From: Cantharellus purpuraceus
Lineage: Eukaryota; Basidiomycota; Agaricomycetes; Cantharellales; Hydnaceae
Assembly (NCBI GenBank): GCA_025174535.1
Contig: JALBUN010000006.1
Location: 124,001-188,000 of the forward strand
DNA: 64,000 nt
Reading direction: 5' to 3'
The notes beneath the pieces were generated by a model. That model saw only the letters and a list, made by a program, of their open reading frames with translations. It was not told where the DNA came from and ran no database searches. A program made the translations under genes and the position numbers. Position 1 is the first letter of the stretch; each line of letters opens with the position of its first letter. Positions 1-9,607 of this stretch are shown in pieces.

Positions 1-1836
1 GTCCATCATCTCTCTGGACAATGGACAAGTCCATCCAATCACTTTTCACTCATGTACATTTACACCCCCCAAACTGAACTATGACGTCCATGACAAAGAG
101 CTCCTTGCCATATATGAAGCCTTCCGGATATGGAGACACTACCTTGAAGGCCCCTCCGATCCAGTGGACATCATAATGGACCACAGAACTTGGAATACTT
201 CTCCACAATGAAACTGCTCACCCAGAGACAGGTCCAATGGTCTGAATACCTGTCTCAGTTCAACCTTGTTATCCATTTCCATCCTGGTCAACTCAGAGCA
301 AAGCCCAACACGTTAACTAGACACTGGGATGTCTACCCTAAAGAGGGGAGTAGCGACTATGCCACTGTAAACCCACACAACTTTCATCCTGTGTTCACTA
401 ACAAGCAGCTGGCATCATCCCTATGGGCATCCACCCTCATGACTCCCACCCTCCAAGCTGTTACCGTTATGGACATCAACCAACTCCACTCCAACATCTG
501 CTCATCACTCTTATCCGATCCTGTTGCAGTTAAACACTTGGACAACCCTTCCAATCTGAAATGGTCACTTGACCCTGAAGGACACCTCCAACCTCCAAGT
601 TTTGCAGTATTATCATGATCACCCGATCTCCAGCCATTTTGGGCAAAATCGCACACAAGGATTAATCCGATGAGACTATGTATGGCCAAAAATGCGAGAA
701 TACATTCAACACTACTGTAACTCCTGTACCATGTGTATGCACTCAAAATTGCAAAGGCACAAACCCTACGGAACACTTAAACAACTTCCGGTCCTGGAGC
801 AACCATGGAACTCCATCTCCATGGATTTCATAGAGAAGCTCCCCCCATTGCTTGGATATGACACCATACTTGTGATTGTTAACAGGTTCACTAAACAGTC
901 ACTATTCATTCCAATGCATGACACCATCACCTCCGCCTCACTAGCTAAATTGTTCATTCTCCATGTATTCTCTAAACATGGAGTCCCATCGCATGTCATG
1001 TCTGATCAGGGCTTGGAGTTCATGTCCTCCTTCTTCTGCACATTAGGAAAGGCTCTCAACATGAAGCTTCATTTCACCTCTGGATAACATCCCAAAGGAG
1101 ATGGACAAATGGAATGAATGAATCAGTCCCTGGAACAATATCTCTGAGTCTATTGTAACTATCAACAAGACAACTGGGCTGATCTACTTCCGATAGCAGA
1201 GTTTGCCTACAACAATGCTCTGAACATGACTACCGGTGTCTCTCCGTTCTTTGCTAATAAAGGCTACCATCCAAACATCTCCATCCACCCCAAGAAGGAA
1301 CTTGCCTCCACCAAAGCCCACCAATTTGTAACCGACCTCGATCAACTACACCAACATCTCCAAGAAACCATCTCCAATGCCCAGGAACAATACCAAGTCT
1401 CCACGGACCAATGCCACATTCCAACTCCAGACCTGCAACTTGGAGACAAAGTATTCGTTAAGGCCAAACACTTCCAGACCACCCATCCATCGAAGAAACT
1501 CTCCGAGAAATACTTAGGTCCTTATGAGGTCATTGCTCACGCAGGCAGCAGGTCCTTCACCCTCCACCTCCCTGACCACTTCCATGCAGTTCATCTGGTC
1601 TTCCATATATCAATGCTTGAACCTGCTACTACAAACAAGATCTCTGGTTGCATGCAACCTCCACCTCCCCTGATCATCATCAAAGGAGAAAATGAATATG
1701 AGATATCTGAGATCCTGGACTCGAAGATTGACCATCGATACAAGAGCAAGCTCCAGTACTTAGTCAAATGGACTGGATACGAAGGCACCAATGAAGAGTC
1801 CTCATGGATCTCTGTGTCTGAACTCGATCACGCATC
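1..1836 (+). pseudogene. Element A Ty3/gypsy pol, 3' portion (RNase H, integrase, chromodomain)
   Basis: Decayed pol of a chromodomain Ty3/gypsy retrotransposon whose left part is outside the window. About 1-330 encodes the end of RNase H (KELLAIYEAF-type motif). An H2C2 integrase zinc-binding segment lies at about 610-750, with CNSCTMC at its end. The integrase core follows (SMDFIEKLP, then SDQGLEF), then a GPYEVI-type module near 1520 and the start of a chromodomain (YLVKWTGYEGTNEESSW). Several in-frame stops break it, three of them TGA where relatives have Arg (671, 1115, 1145). The chromodomain is cut after the codons for ELDHA by element B, and its last codons reappear at 9384. I am confident in the family. 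The element is clearly not functional as read. Confidence 0.93.
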
Positions 1837-2208
1837 TGTGAGGGTGATGCTGATGACGAGGCCACAACAACAAGATACTCAATAGATGAGAGCCAATAAG
1901 CGATAATGCCAGCTGGTACAGTGGATATCCTCAGTCTATACAGCTGTTTCTGATAAATACATGGGACTTACCTGGTACAGCAGATATCCTCAGAGATCAA
2001 GCTGAGGGGATCACACTGCACCAAGGTGAGTCTTTATACTAAATGATGGAGATGGATAGGAGAACCAAGATAGGGGAATAATAGGGAGGAAGGATAGGGG
2101 AAGTGATAGGGGCAATGAAATAGGGGAGACGCACCCTGACAGGCTGTGCTGATAGGGGCGTCAAGAGAAAATACTAAAAATAGAATATGACTCATTTGAA
2201 CCCTGACA
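1837..2208 (-). repeat. Element B 3' LTR
   Basis: Starts TGTGAGGG and ends CCCTGACA in plus orientation. It matches 8525-8755 plus 9307-9378, the 5' LTR. A second CCCTGACA at 2141 corresponds to the outer end of the 5' LTR, so this copy is about 67 bp longer (2142-2208). I place the inner boundary at 2208 because a polypurine tract abuts it there. A boundary at 2141 would give LTRs of equal length but no adjacent polypurine tract. Confidence 0.82.
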
Positions 2209-2222
2209 TCACCCCCCTCTTA
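2209..2222 (-). other. Element B polypurine tract
   Basis: On the minus strand this reads TAAGAGGGGGGTGA and immediately precedes the 3' LTR start TGTCAGGG. This is the expected position and composition of the plus-strand DNA primer of an LTR retrotransposon. Confidence 0.75.
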
Positions 2223-2261
2223 ATGCATGTCATCTTGATATGCACTATCATCCCGTCCATC

Positions 2262-2699
2262 TCAAGAGAGACACACCCTGAAGCACTCTGCAAGGTCCCT
2301 TCTCACTCTCTGCCAAAGTAGAGCCCATGATGAGTGTTGATGGTGACTCTTCTCTGCCTTGGGGTAAAGTGGGATGGTGAACTCTCTGGGGGATATGGGA
2401 TCGTCCGTGCTGAAAACTGCTCCAAGTATCATCTCCCCTCCCTCATAGGTGACTTTACCGGCAAGCCCTTGGAAGGCGTATGGTATGTCATAGTTGCCGA
2501 TGAATAGAGGGTCCCCGATGTAGTATGTCTGGCGTCTTGATGGATTATGATGCCAGAAGGGGAAATGAACTTGTGGAGGTGGAGATGGGAGGTTATAATC
2601 CTCTATGGCACATGCAGTATCCCTTGAGTCAACTGACCAAGTGATTGATGGGTAGGAACAGAGTGAGTGTAGAGGGGTGGATTCAGACTGGTAAGGCAT
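2262..2699 (-). CDS. Element B accessory ORF3, unknown function
   Basis: An open frame of 145 codons between the chromodomain end (2806) and the polypurine tract, in the same sense as pol. I do not recognise the product. It has W21-S-V-D, a PPPQV segment near residues 40-44 and YYIGDPLF near 59-66. A Lys/Arg-containing tail ends with Cys-Leu-Ser. There is no signal peptide or clear membrane segment, so it does not look like an envelope protein. Homologues are the 144-aa ORF at 27755-28189 (same motif spacing) and a broken 5' end at 16618-16700. A TATA box about 60 bp upstream suggests separate transcription. Unlike the neighbouring pol pieces it is uninterrupted. Confidence 0.7.
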   Translation of the reverse strand: MPYQSESTPLHSLCSYPSITWSVDSRDTACAIEDYNLPSPPPQVHFPFWHHNPSRRQTYYIGDPLFIGNYDIPYAFQGLAGKVTYEGGEMILGAVFSTDDPISPREFTIPLYPKAEKSHHQHSSWALLWQRVRRDLAECFRVCLS

Positions 2700-2758
2700 G
2701 GTGGGTTGGGTAGTGAACGATGATGGTTTTACTGAGGAAGGGGAAGTGGATTCACTGG

Positions 2759-2766
2759 CTTATATA
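2759..2766 (-). promoter_or_regulatory. TATA box of element B ORF3
   Basis: The minus strand reads TATATAAG about 60 bp upstream of the ORF3 start codon at 2699. It lies outside both LTRs and downstream of the pol stop, so it would serve ORF3 only. A diverged version (TGTATAGGC) occurs at the same place upstream of the ORF3 remnant at 16700. Confidence 0.55.
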
Positions 2767-2805
2767 CAGTTAGTGGAATTTTGGCATGGATGAATTTGGT
2801 GAGCA

Positions 2806-5099
2806 CTAAGTTTCACTGTGCCTATTCTGTGGCTCTGAAATGTGTCCAATACCACGTGTTGGGTTCCTACCAGCTGTCCAATCAAAGAGGACCCGTTTGG
2901 GAGGTTCTGTGAAGTTCTCAAAGCGTCTGAAGGGAAGAGCCGCATAGGTGGCCGCTGAAATATGCCTTGGGGCTTCAGGATTCTCCCAATGCAAGTCTGC
3001 AATGCACCTTCTAGCCCCACTGGCATCCTTAGCTGGGATCCAGAGGTCATCAGCAGCTCCATAGCCCTTCCAACGCACCAGGTATTCCAGTCTTCCTCAG
3101 AAAACTCTGCTGTCAAGGATCTTCTCAACTTCATATTCCTGTACTCCATCTCGAATGACTGGAGGTGGTGGAGGAGATGACTGGCATTCAGGGATGGGAT
3201 CCTTTTCATAAGGACGGAGTAAGACGCTTGTTCAGAATCATGTCAGTATACAATATTCTGATGTATAGGAGATATACATCAGGATTTCAATGATACATAA
3301 AGCCAGGGAGTTACAATTTGGATATCTTAAAAGATTTCGGATGTGTGAAATTTTCATAAATATAAACATATATTCTATATTTTAATAAACTTTTAAAGAT
3401 AAGACATTTGGTTGAGATGAACATAATCATTTACATGGATATAATAGGAATGTATATATGAATATAATTGGTATTATATAGGGTATTTAGATATACAAAT
3501 ACCAGGTGGGGATTAAAGATAGTTCAAATTATGTTACAAGTATTGTATAAGAAAGAATCAATGATATTTGGATGTTCCCTCAAGGGAGTTGCCACCACTA
3601 AATGGGGAAAAAACAGTTATTTTTGAGAATTATGCCAAAATATCAAAATATGTTTTAATCTAGTATATTGTGTAAAATTTGAGAATCATGTTGAAATATG
3701 AAAATAAGTTTGAATTGAAGTGTATTGTATAAAATTTGAGGAAAATAGGTTGTACATACGTATTTGTTGTATTTCTGAACAAGCGTCTAAGACAACAGAG
3801 AACACTGGATGAGTGCGACCAAAGATTGGGGGAAGTTGTAGGCCATAGGCATTTCGCGAGACCACCTTATTAATCACATACGGTCCTAACCATTTGTGAT
3901 CAAGTTTCTTGGTTGGATGGGTGGTGGTGATATTTTGTGCATTGAGCCAGACCTTGTCACCAAGCTTGTATACTGGGGCTGCTTGCCGATGGGCATCATA
4001 GAATCATGCCATATCATCTGCTGCCTTTTCCAGGGTGGAGAAAGCCTCAGTGGTGGCCGTCTCCATATGCTCAGTGAATTCTTCCAGTGCTTCAAGTTGT
4101 GTCTCTCGGATTGGCTCTAGCCCAAGCCTTGGGTGTTGGCCTGTATCAAGCATGAAGGGGGTTGATTGCGTGGAGGAGTGGATGTGGTTGTTGTATGTGA
4201 ATTCAGCAAGAGGAACCCACTCAATCTAGTCATCTTGGCGCTGATTGATGAAAAGCCTCAAGTATTGTTCAATTTCTTGATTGACCCTTTCCGTCTGACC
4301 ATCAGTTTGTGGATGATATGCTGTGGATGCTGCAACCTTGATCCCCAAAAGCTTATTGAGCTTGCGCATAAATTGAGAGACAAACTGGGTGCCACGGTCA
4401 CTGATGATCTCCTCAGGAAGGCCATGGTGTTTCCACACATGGTCTCAGAAAAGTTGTGCAACTCCTATGGAGTTGATGTCAGAGGTGGTAGGGATAACAT
4501 GTGCTCATTTGGAAAGACAGTCCACAATGACAAGGAGTGCATCGTAGCCATGGCTGATGGGTAGCTCTACAATAAGGTCAACAGATATCACTTGCCACCT
4601 CCGATCTGGGACACGATTAGGCAGGAGTTTACCCATAGGAGGAGTGGGGAAAGTTTTTGTCCGATTGCAGAGGTCACATCCCTTGACGTATTTGGCAATG
4701 TATCATCCAAATCCAGGCCACCAGTAGCTGCAGGATACAAGTTCTGTTGTTCTCCAGCAACCAGGGTGACCTGTAATGTGAGTATTGTGGTGTGCCCTTA
4801 CAATGTCATGGCACAATTTTGGGTCAAGAGGGACATATACCTTGCCACGATAGAGGACGAGTCCATTCTCCTCGGTCCATTCCTGTCCTCGTAAATTCCG
4901 AGAGGGACCAAGTTCCTTAAGAGCCTTTACAACCTTTTCATCTCTGTTGGTGCAGTTCCGCACACATTCCAGGAATATGTCTCCTTCTCCTGTGATCATT
5001 TGAGCTTCTGGCCCTGGATAGGTGGATGTCACATCAATGTGGAACAGCTCAGGGCTGAGAAGAACCTGGTTCTGGTTATCTTCCTCCCCCTGCTTATGA
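2806..5099 (-). pseudogene. Element B integrase and chromodomain, MITE-interrupted
   Basis: The minus strand encodes an H2C2 zinc-binding region (HITGHPGCWRT near 4800) and the integrase core with ISDRGTQF and [12 protein letters not shown] (4226-4438). A GPYVI module follows at about 3860-3900, then a chromodomain (YLVRWKGYGAADDLW) ending at 2806. Reading is broken by TGA codons at 4703-4705, 4445-4447 and 4004-4006, each where Arg is expected. A 565-bp MITE (3223-3787) also lies between the integrase C-terminal module and the chromodomain. The catalytic neighbourhood is recognisable but the gene cannot make a full protein. Confidence 0.9.
3223..3787. mobile_element. MITE-like element copy 1, TSD taa
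   Basis: A 565-bp AT-rich segment without coding capacity, with terminal inverted repeats GACGCTTGTTCAGAA and its reverse complement. It is flanked by taa at 3220-3222 and 3788-3790. It interrupts the integrase-chromodomain linker of element B. A second copy at 8756-9303 has the same ends and related interior sequence in the opposite orientation. The 3-bp duplication would fit PIF/Harbinger-like or CACTA-like mobilisation. No transposase is in the window. Confidence 0.88.
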
Positions 5100-5100
5100 T

Positions 5101-6720
5101 CTACACGTCATGAGAGGGCATCAGGTTTGGCTGAATGTCATCAGGATGGTGGATCAGTTCAAAGTCAAAACGAGAAAGGTATAGTGCCCAGCGAGCTTGT
5201 CGATGATTGAGATTCTGAGCTGTACGGAAATATGTGAGGTTTTGATGGTCGTTAAGGATTTCAATCTTGTATTTGGTCCCTTCCAAGATGTGGCACCATT
5301 CTTCTAGCCCACAGATGACTGAGAGCAATTCCTTATCATGGATGGCATAGTTACGCTCTGCATCTGAAAGGCTCTTGGATACAAAACCTACTGGCCTCCA
5401 TTTCTCATTGTCACAGAGTTGAGATAGAACAGCACCTGTTGCATATGCTGAAGCATCTGTCTCTAGTTGAAAATGCTTGATTTGATCTGGGAGGACAAGG
5501 ATTGGAGTTGATGTGACAAGCTGCTTGAGTTTATCAAAGGCTTCTTGTTCTGGGCCATTGGGTATCCAGGACCACTGTGTATCTGCCTTTGTTAACCAAT
5601 TCAGAGGCTTTGCGATATGTGAGAAGTCCTCAATGAAGTGACAATAGAAATTGATGAAACCCAGGAAGGATTTGACTTCTGTCACATTGCGTGGTGTGGG
5701 CCAGTCTCTGACTCCAGCCACCTTAACTGGGTCCATAGCTACCTGTCCCTGTGAGAGAATCAATCCAAGATAATCTACCTTCTGTTGCGAGAAAAGGCAT
5801 TTCTCTGGTTTGAGGTACAGGTGGTTGGCCTGAAGAATTTCAAGGACAGATTGCACGATCGTGTGGTGTTGTTCTAGGGATTCAGTGAAAATGAGGATGT
5901 CGTCCATGAACACTACCATAGTGCCATCATCAATGAGCTCCTTGAAAATGCCATTCATCATCATCTGAAAGGTTGCTGGGCTGTTTGTGAGACCAAAGAA
6001 CATGACCAGGGGTTCAAATAGACAATGATTGGTCCGAAAGGCTGCCTTCCACTCATCGCCCTCTTTAATACGCACATTGTTATATCCCCATCGGATGTCA
6101 AGCTTGGTAAAGTACTTGGCATTGGCTGCGGCAATTTTATTCATGATGTCTGGTACCAGGGGTAGTGGGTAGGCATTCTTGATCGTGATATCATTCAGCT
6201 TGCAGTAGTCTTGCACAAAACAAAGATTACCATCCTTCTTCTTCACAAAAAAGACAGGGGATGCCATGGGTGGCTTGGAAGGACGTATACAATGATTCCA
6301 TAGGTTCTCCTCAAGGAATGCGTCCAACTCCTTCTGTTCATTTGGGGACATTGGATAGACCTTTGTGCTGAAGGGTTGCGCTCCTGGAGTGAGTTCAATA
6401 GCGTGGTCCCACAGTTTTCGAGGTGGAAGTTGGTCAAAGGACTCCTTTGCAAAAACATCCTTAAATCCCCAGTACGCCTTTGGGACAATCTCCTCAAAGG
6501 TTTTGACTGGAGTAGATTCTGCAGCCTTCTGTGCGAGCTGTTGAGAAACTGTTGAACCAGCATAGATATTCTCCAAGTCTTCTTCTACAAAGATAACAAA
6601 CGTTTGGTCTCCCTCGTATTGGGGTTGCCTGTGTGAGTTCTTGCCATTTGAAGGAGTTGTACCAAGCAAATGCTCTTTGTGTTCTGGTATTTCTCCACAT
6701 GAATCAGGGCAATGAGTCAT
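5101..6720 (-). CDS. Element B reverse transcriptase-RNase H
   Basis: A 539-codon open frame on the minus strand. The order is a linker from protease, then RT with PVFFVKKKDG and TKLDIRWGYNNVRI. The catalytic FMDD box is in VVFMDDILIF, a YxDD variant common in Ty3/gypsy. The thumb (DYLGLILSQG, FLGFINFYCHF) follows, and then RNase H with LETDASAYATGAVLSQ. It ends a few codons into the linker before integrase. It is part of the gag-pol polyprotein, and the upstream stop at about 6736 (TAG where relatives have Trp) separates it from protease. This is the best preserved enzyme in the TE block. Confidence 0.93.
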   Translation of the reverse strand: MTHCPDSCGEIPEHKEHLLGTTPSNGKNSHRQPQYEGDQTFVIFVEEDLENIYAGSTVSQQLAQKAAESTPVKTFEEIVPKAYWGFKDVFAKESFDQLPPRKLWDHAIELTPGAQPFSTKVYPMSPNEQKELDAFLEENLWNHCIRPSKPPMASPVFFVKKKDGNLCFVQDYCKLNDITIKNAYPLPLVPDIMNKIAAANAKYFTKLDIRWGYNNVRIKEGDEWKAAFRTNHCLFEPLVMFFGLTNSPATFQMMMNGIFKELIDDGTMVVFMDDILIFTESLEQHHTIVQSVLEILQANHLYLKPEKCLFSQQKVDYLGLILSQGQVAMDPVKVAGVRDWPTPRNVTEVKSFLGFINFYCHFIEDFSHIAKPLNWLTKADTQWSWIPNGPEQEAFDKLKQLVTSTPILVLPDQIKHFQLETDASAYATGAVLSQLCDNEKWRPVGFVSKSLSDAERNYAIHDKELLSVICGLEEWCHILEGTKYKIEILNDHQNLTYFRTAQNLNHRQARWALYLSRFDFELIHHPDDIQPNLMPSHDV

Positions 6721-6738
6721 CTGTACCTTTCCTGTATG

Positions 6739-7056
6739 CTAGTCTACCTCTGGGTTGTGCTTCACGAGCCAGGTGTGCCCAACAATTATGCCAAAGGTTC
6801 CCAGGCTTGTGACTGAAAATGTGGCATGTTTGGTATGGGTCCCATATGTGCAGATGAGATCGACTTCTTCCCTGATTGAACCTGCTTCATTTGGGGTCCC
6901 ATCAATGTTATAAACAGGTATGGCATGTGGTAGAGGGTGTGTTTGAAGTTTCTCTGCTTTGACATATTCTACATCAATGAACATTCCTGTAGCACCACTA
7001 TCAAGGAGTGCATCCACTGCTAGAGGGTATCCAGTGTCTACCGAGTGGATTTTCAT
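6739..7056 (-). pseudogene. Element B aspartic protease
   Basis: The minus-strand frame contains LLDSGATGMFID, the D-S/T-G active site of retroviral-type aspartic proteases, followed by the hydrophobic GIIVGHTWLVKHNP segment. In an intact element it would be fused to gag and RT. Here a TAG just after VD, and a separate reading frame at its N side (7090-7272), show that the polyprotein is broken. Confidence 0.85.
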
Positions 7057-7268
7057 GGGGATTCTTGTACATCGATGGATGTCTGCAGATCAAAGGTAGA
7101 GACGAGGAGGGTCATCATGTTTAGCTGGAAGTCGAGAAGGGTTTTCAGGCATGGCTGTTTTGGTTTCAGTCTGATGGACAAGGGAGTGTGTGTGTAACAT
7201 ATTGCTTGTGAGCCCTACAGTACATGATTCAAGAACTGAACACCGGTTTGTCAGGCAGGGCATGCTCT

Positions 7269-8456
7269 TCACTGCTGACTGGCCTGAAAATCCTGCTTCT
7301 CCTCTTGCTTTGGAATTACTGCCTTCTGTGCTTCTTCCTTGGCCTTCAGTGCAGCTGCTACTGACTCTGATATCATGCCGGCAATTGCTGTTTGTGTGAG
7401 ATCAGCTCGGATACGTTCCTTGCATGGTTCAGGGCATGCTGGGGATATATGGCCACACTTTCCACAGTTATAGCACGTCTGAGTCTCAATGCGATGGCGG
7501 TTGGAGTCAATATCCATAGGTGCAGCACCATTAGAGATTGCCAAGGTAGTTGGTACAGAGATGACTGGAGTGCTGTGAGGGTGGGATGGGGTAGAGCGAG
7601 CAGGAGTGAGGGAAGTCTGAGCAGGAGTGAGGGAAGTCTGAGCAGGAGTGAGGGAAGTCTGAGCAGGAGTGAGGGAAGTCTGAGCACGTCTCACTTCTAG
7701 AAGACGACAGTGGTTGCGGTCAATTTGACAGGCCGCTTCCTTCCATGCCTTGAGATCAGATGGGAGGGATGGCTGTGCATGGATCTTGTCAAGAATCATT
7801 GCAGGGAGCCCTCAGGCATAGGCATCTTCCAGTGCTGCATCATTAAACCCGGTCCTTCCTGCTAGTATCTCAAACTGTGCTGTGTATTCATCCACTGACA
7901 TGCCAGGTGTCATCCTAAGATCGTGTAACTTTGTTCATGCTGTTCGAGAGCAGTCAGGGTCCCCAAAAGCATTCTCCACCAAGGTGGAGAGCAGTGAGGT
8001 CCTGTCGATAACTGCCTGTGTCTCATTGTGCACCCATACTTCAGCAGAACCTCCTGTCATAAAAGAGAGGGCATAGAGGATCTTGGTCCACTCATCTGGG
8101 AAAGATGTAGGCTGGACTGCAATGGCAAGCCTGATAGAGCAAATGAAACCTTCCATCTCTGCATGATCTCCATTGAATTTGGCTGGTTCAGCTGCCCTTA
8201 TTGGGTGAATGGATGACGATGCAGGAGGAGGTGTGGGAAATGAGGTGGTCTGAGAGATGGTCTGTGCTGCAGCGATGGCGGCAGCAGTGGCAGCATCTGC
8301 TAGGTTGTTCTGGACATTGGCAAACTGGCTCTGGAGGTGCTGGTTCTGGAGTTGCAGCTGCTGGAGCTGCTGCGCCTGGGTGTTGAACAACACTTGCAGA
8401 AAGCCACCACTTTCACCTAGAGTGTCCCAATAGGCTTCAGGGAGCTGATCGGTCAT
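7269..8456 (-). pseudogene. Element B gag with CCHC zinc knuckle
   Basis: Starts with MTDQLPEAYWDTLGE at 8456. It has a Gln-rich coiled-coil stretch (LQQLQLQNQHLQSQ) and an Ala-rich stretch. The Ty3-type capsid core follows (AEPAKFNGDHAEMEGF, then SFPDEWTKILYALSFM). After TGA stops at 7935-7937 and 7812-7814 the frame continues with a four-fold AQTSLTP repeat and the zinc knuckle CYNCGKCGHISPAC. Both stops replace expected Arg codons. It ends at 7269 with a Lys/Glu-rich tail. Confidence 0.88.
7598..7681 (-). repeat. 21-bp minisatellite inside element B gag
   Basis: Four nearly identical tandem copies of a 21-bp unit, in frame, encoding AQTSLTP repeated. The copies are almost identical although the flanking gag has decayed, which points to recent slippage or unequal exchange. 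Confidence 0.9.
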
Positions 8457-8524
8457 GGTATCGGTGAAGTAGTTAATAGGGAAAGTGTTATGAGGTGTGG
8501 GGTCATCTTATGAGCTTGATCTTC

Positions 8525-9378
8525 TGTGAGGGCGACACTGATGACGAGGCCACAACAACAAGATACTCAATAGATGAGAGCCAATAAGCGATAATGCCAG
8601 CTGATACAGTGGATATCCTCAGTCTATACAGCTGTTTCTGATAAATACATGGGACTTACCTGGTACAGCGGATATTCAGAGATCAAGCTGAGGGGATCAC
8701 ACTGCACCAAGGTGAGTCTTTATACTAAATGATGGAGATGGATAGGAGAACCAAGGACGCTTGTTCAGAAATACATCAAATATGTATATACAACCCATTT
8801 CCTCAAATTTTATATAATATACTTATATTAAAACATATTTTGATATTTCATACATGATTCTCAAAAATAATTGTTTTACTTTCATTTACTGGTGGCAACT
8901 GCTTCAAGGGAATATTCTACTCCTGCTACACTTAATTTCTTTCACTCATTCTTTCTTGTACTATACTGGTCAAATAATCTAATGTACCTTGAATCCTCAC
9001 CTGGCATTTGTATATCTAAATATTCTCTATTATACCAATAATATTAATATATACATTACTGTTATATTCATATAAACAATTATGTTCATCCATAACAAAC
9101 ATCTTATCTTTTAAAGTTTACTAAAATATGAGATATATATTTATATTTATAAAAATTTAAGATATCCAAAAAAACTCGGATATCTGAAATCTTTAAAGAT
9201 ATCCAGATTGTAACTCCCTATTTTTATGATCATTATTAAAATTCTGATGTACATCTTGTATACATCAGAATATTGTATAACAGCATCCTTCTGAACAAGC
9301 GTCAAGATAGGGGAATAATAGGGAGGAAGGATAGGGGAAGTGATAGGGGCAATGAAATAGGGGAGACACACCCTGACA
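8525..9378 (-). repeat. Element B 5' LTR, split by a MITE
   Basis: Begins TGTGAGGG at 8525 and ends CCCTGACA at 9378. Removing the MITE (8756-9303) and one copy of its 3-bp duplication leaves about 303 bp that match the 3' LTR at 1837-2141. The segment matching 2142-2208 is absent. The outer flank gcatc is the right copy of the TSD. Confidence 0.88.
8756..9303. mobile_element. MITE-like element copy 2, TSD aag
   Basis: A 548-bp non-coding AT-rich segment with the same 15-bp terminal inverted repeats as copy 1. It is flanked by aag at 8753-8755 and 9304-9306 and sits inside the 5' LTR of element B. Its interior aligns with copy 1 only when reversed, so the two copies are in opposite orientation. 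Confidence 0.88.
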
Positions 9379-9383
9379 GCATC

Positions 9384-9447
9384 TGAATCCATCTCCGATT
9401 TTCACTCCACTTATCCAGACAAACCTGGCCCTCTTATGAATCTTTAA
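9384..9447 (+). pseudogene. Element A pol, chromodomain C-terminal tail
   Basis: These 64 bases resume the element A pol frame interrupted at 1836. They encode ISDFHSAYPDKPGPL and then a stop at 9445-9447. The same tail ends the homologous pol of element C on the minus strand near 26650, which confirms that element B was inserted inside the chromodomain exon. The copy of gcatc at 9379-9383 repeats 1832-1836 and is the target-site duplication. Confidence 0.9.
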
Positions 9448-9607
9448 GTTCCATTACTAATGCTAATTCTATTATTTCGCATCATCATTTTATTACAAGT
9501 CACAAAAGGAATTACAAGTCTACCCAAAACTCTGAAGGAATCTCACTCCACCCTATTTTTCTCCACTCCAAAATATTAAAATCATTTTCATTTTCATTTT
9601 CTTTATA
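9448..9607. other. Convergent 3' untranslated spacer of element A
   Basis: An AT-rich stretch between the pol stop of element A and the stop of the convergent zinc-cluster gene. The same spacer occurs inverted in element C at about 26496-26647. No open frame is visible, and it presumably holds the 3' ends of both transcripts. Confidence 0.5.

Larger units (their letters stand above)
1837..9378 (-). mobile_element. Element B: complete Ty3/gypsy retrotransposon with LTRs and TSD gcatc
   Basis: A chromodomain Ty3/gypsy element in minus orientation, inserted into element A. It is bounded by LTRs at 1837-2208 (3' LTR) and 8525-9378 (5' LTR, split by a MITE). The 5-bp duplication gcatc lies at 1832-1836 and 9379-9383. 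Coding order along the minus strand is gag, protease, RT-RNase H, integrase, chromodomain and then an additional small ORF before the polypurine tract. The RT-RNase H frame is still open for 539 codons, so this is the least decayed element here, although gag and integrase carry stops. Two MITE-like insertions lie inside it. Confidence 0.93.

Noticed and set aside
2262..2699. ORF3 as a retroviral-type envelope gene
   Set aside because: It occupies the env position but is only 145 residues, with no signal peptide, no transmembrane helix and no glycoprotein features.
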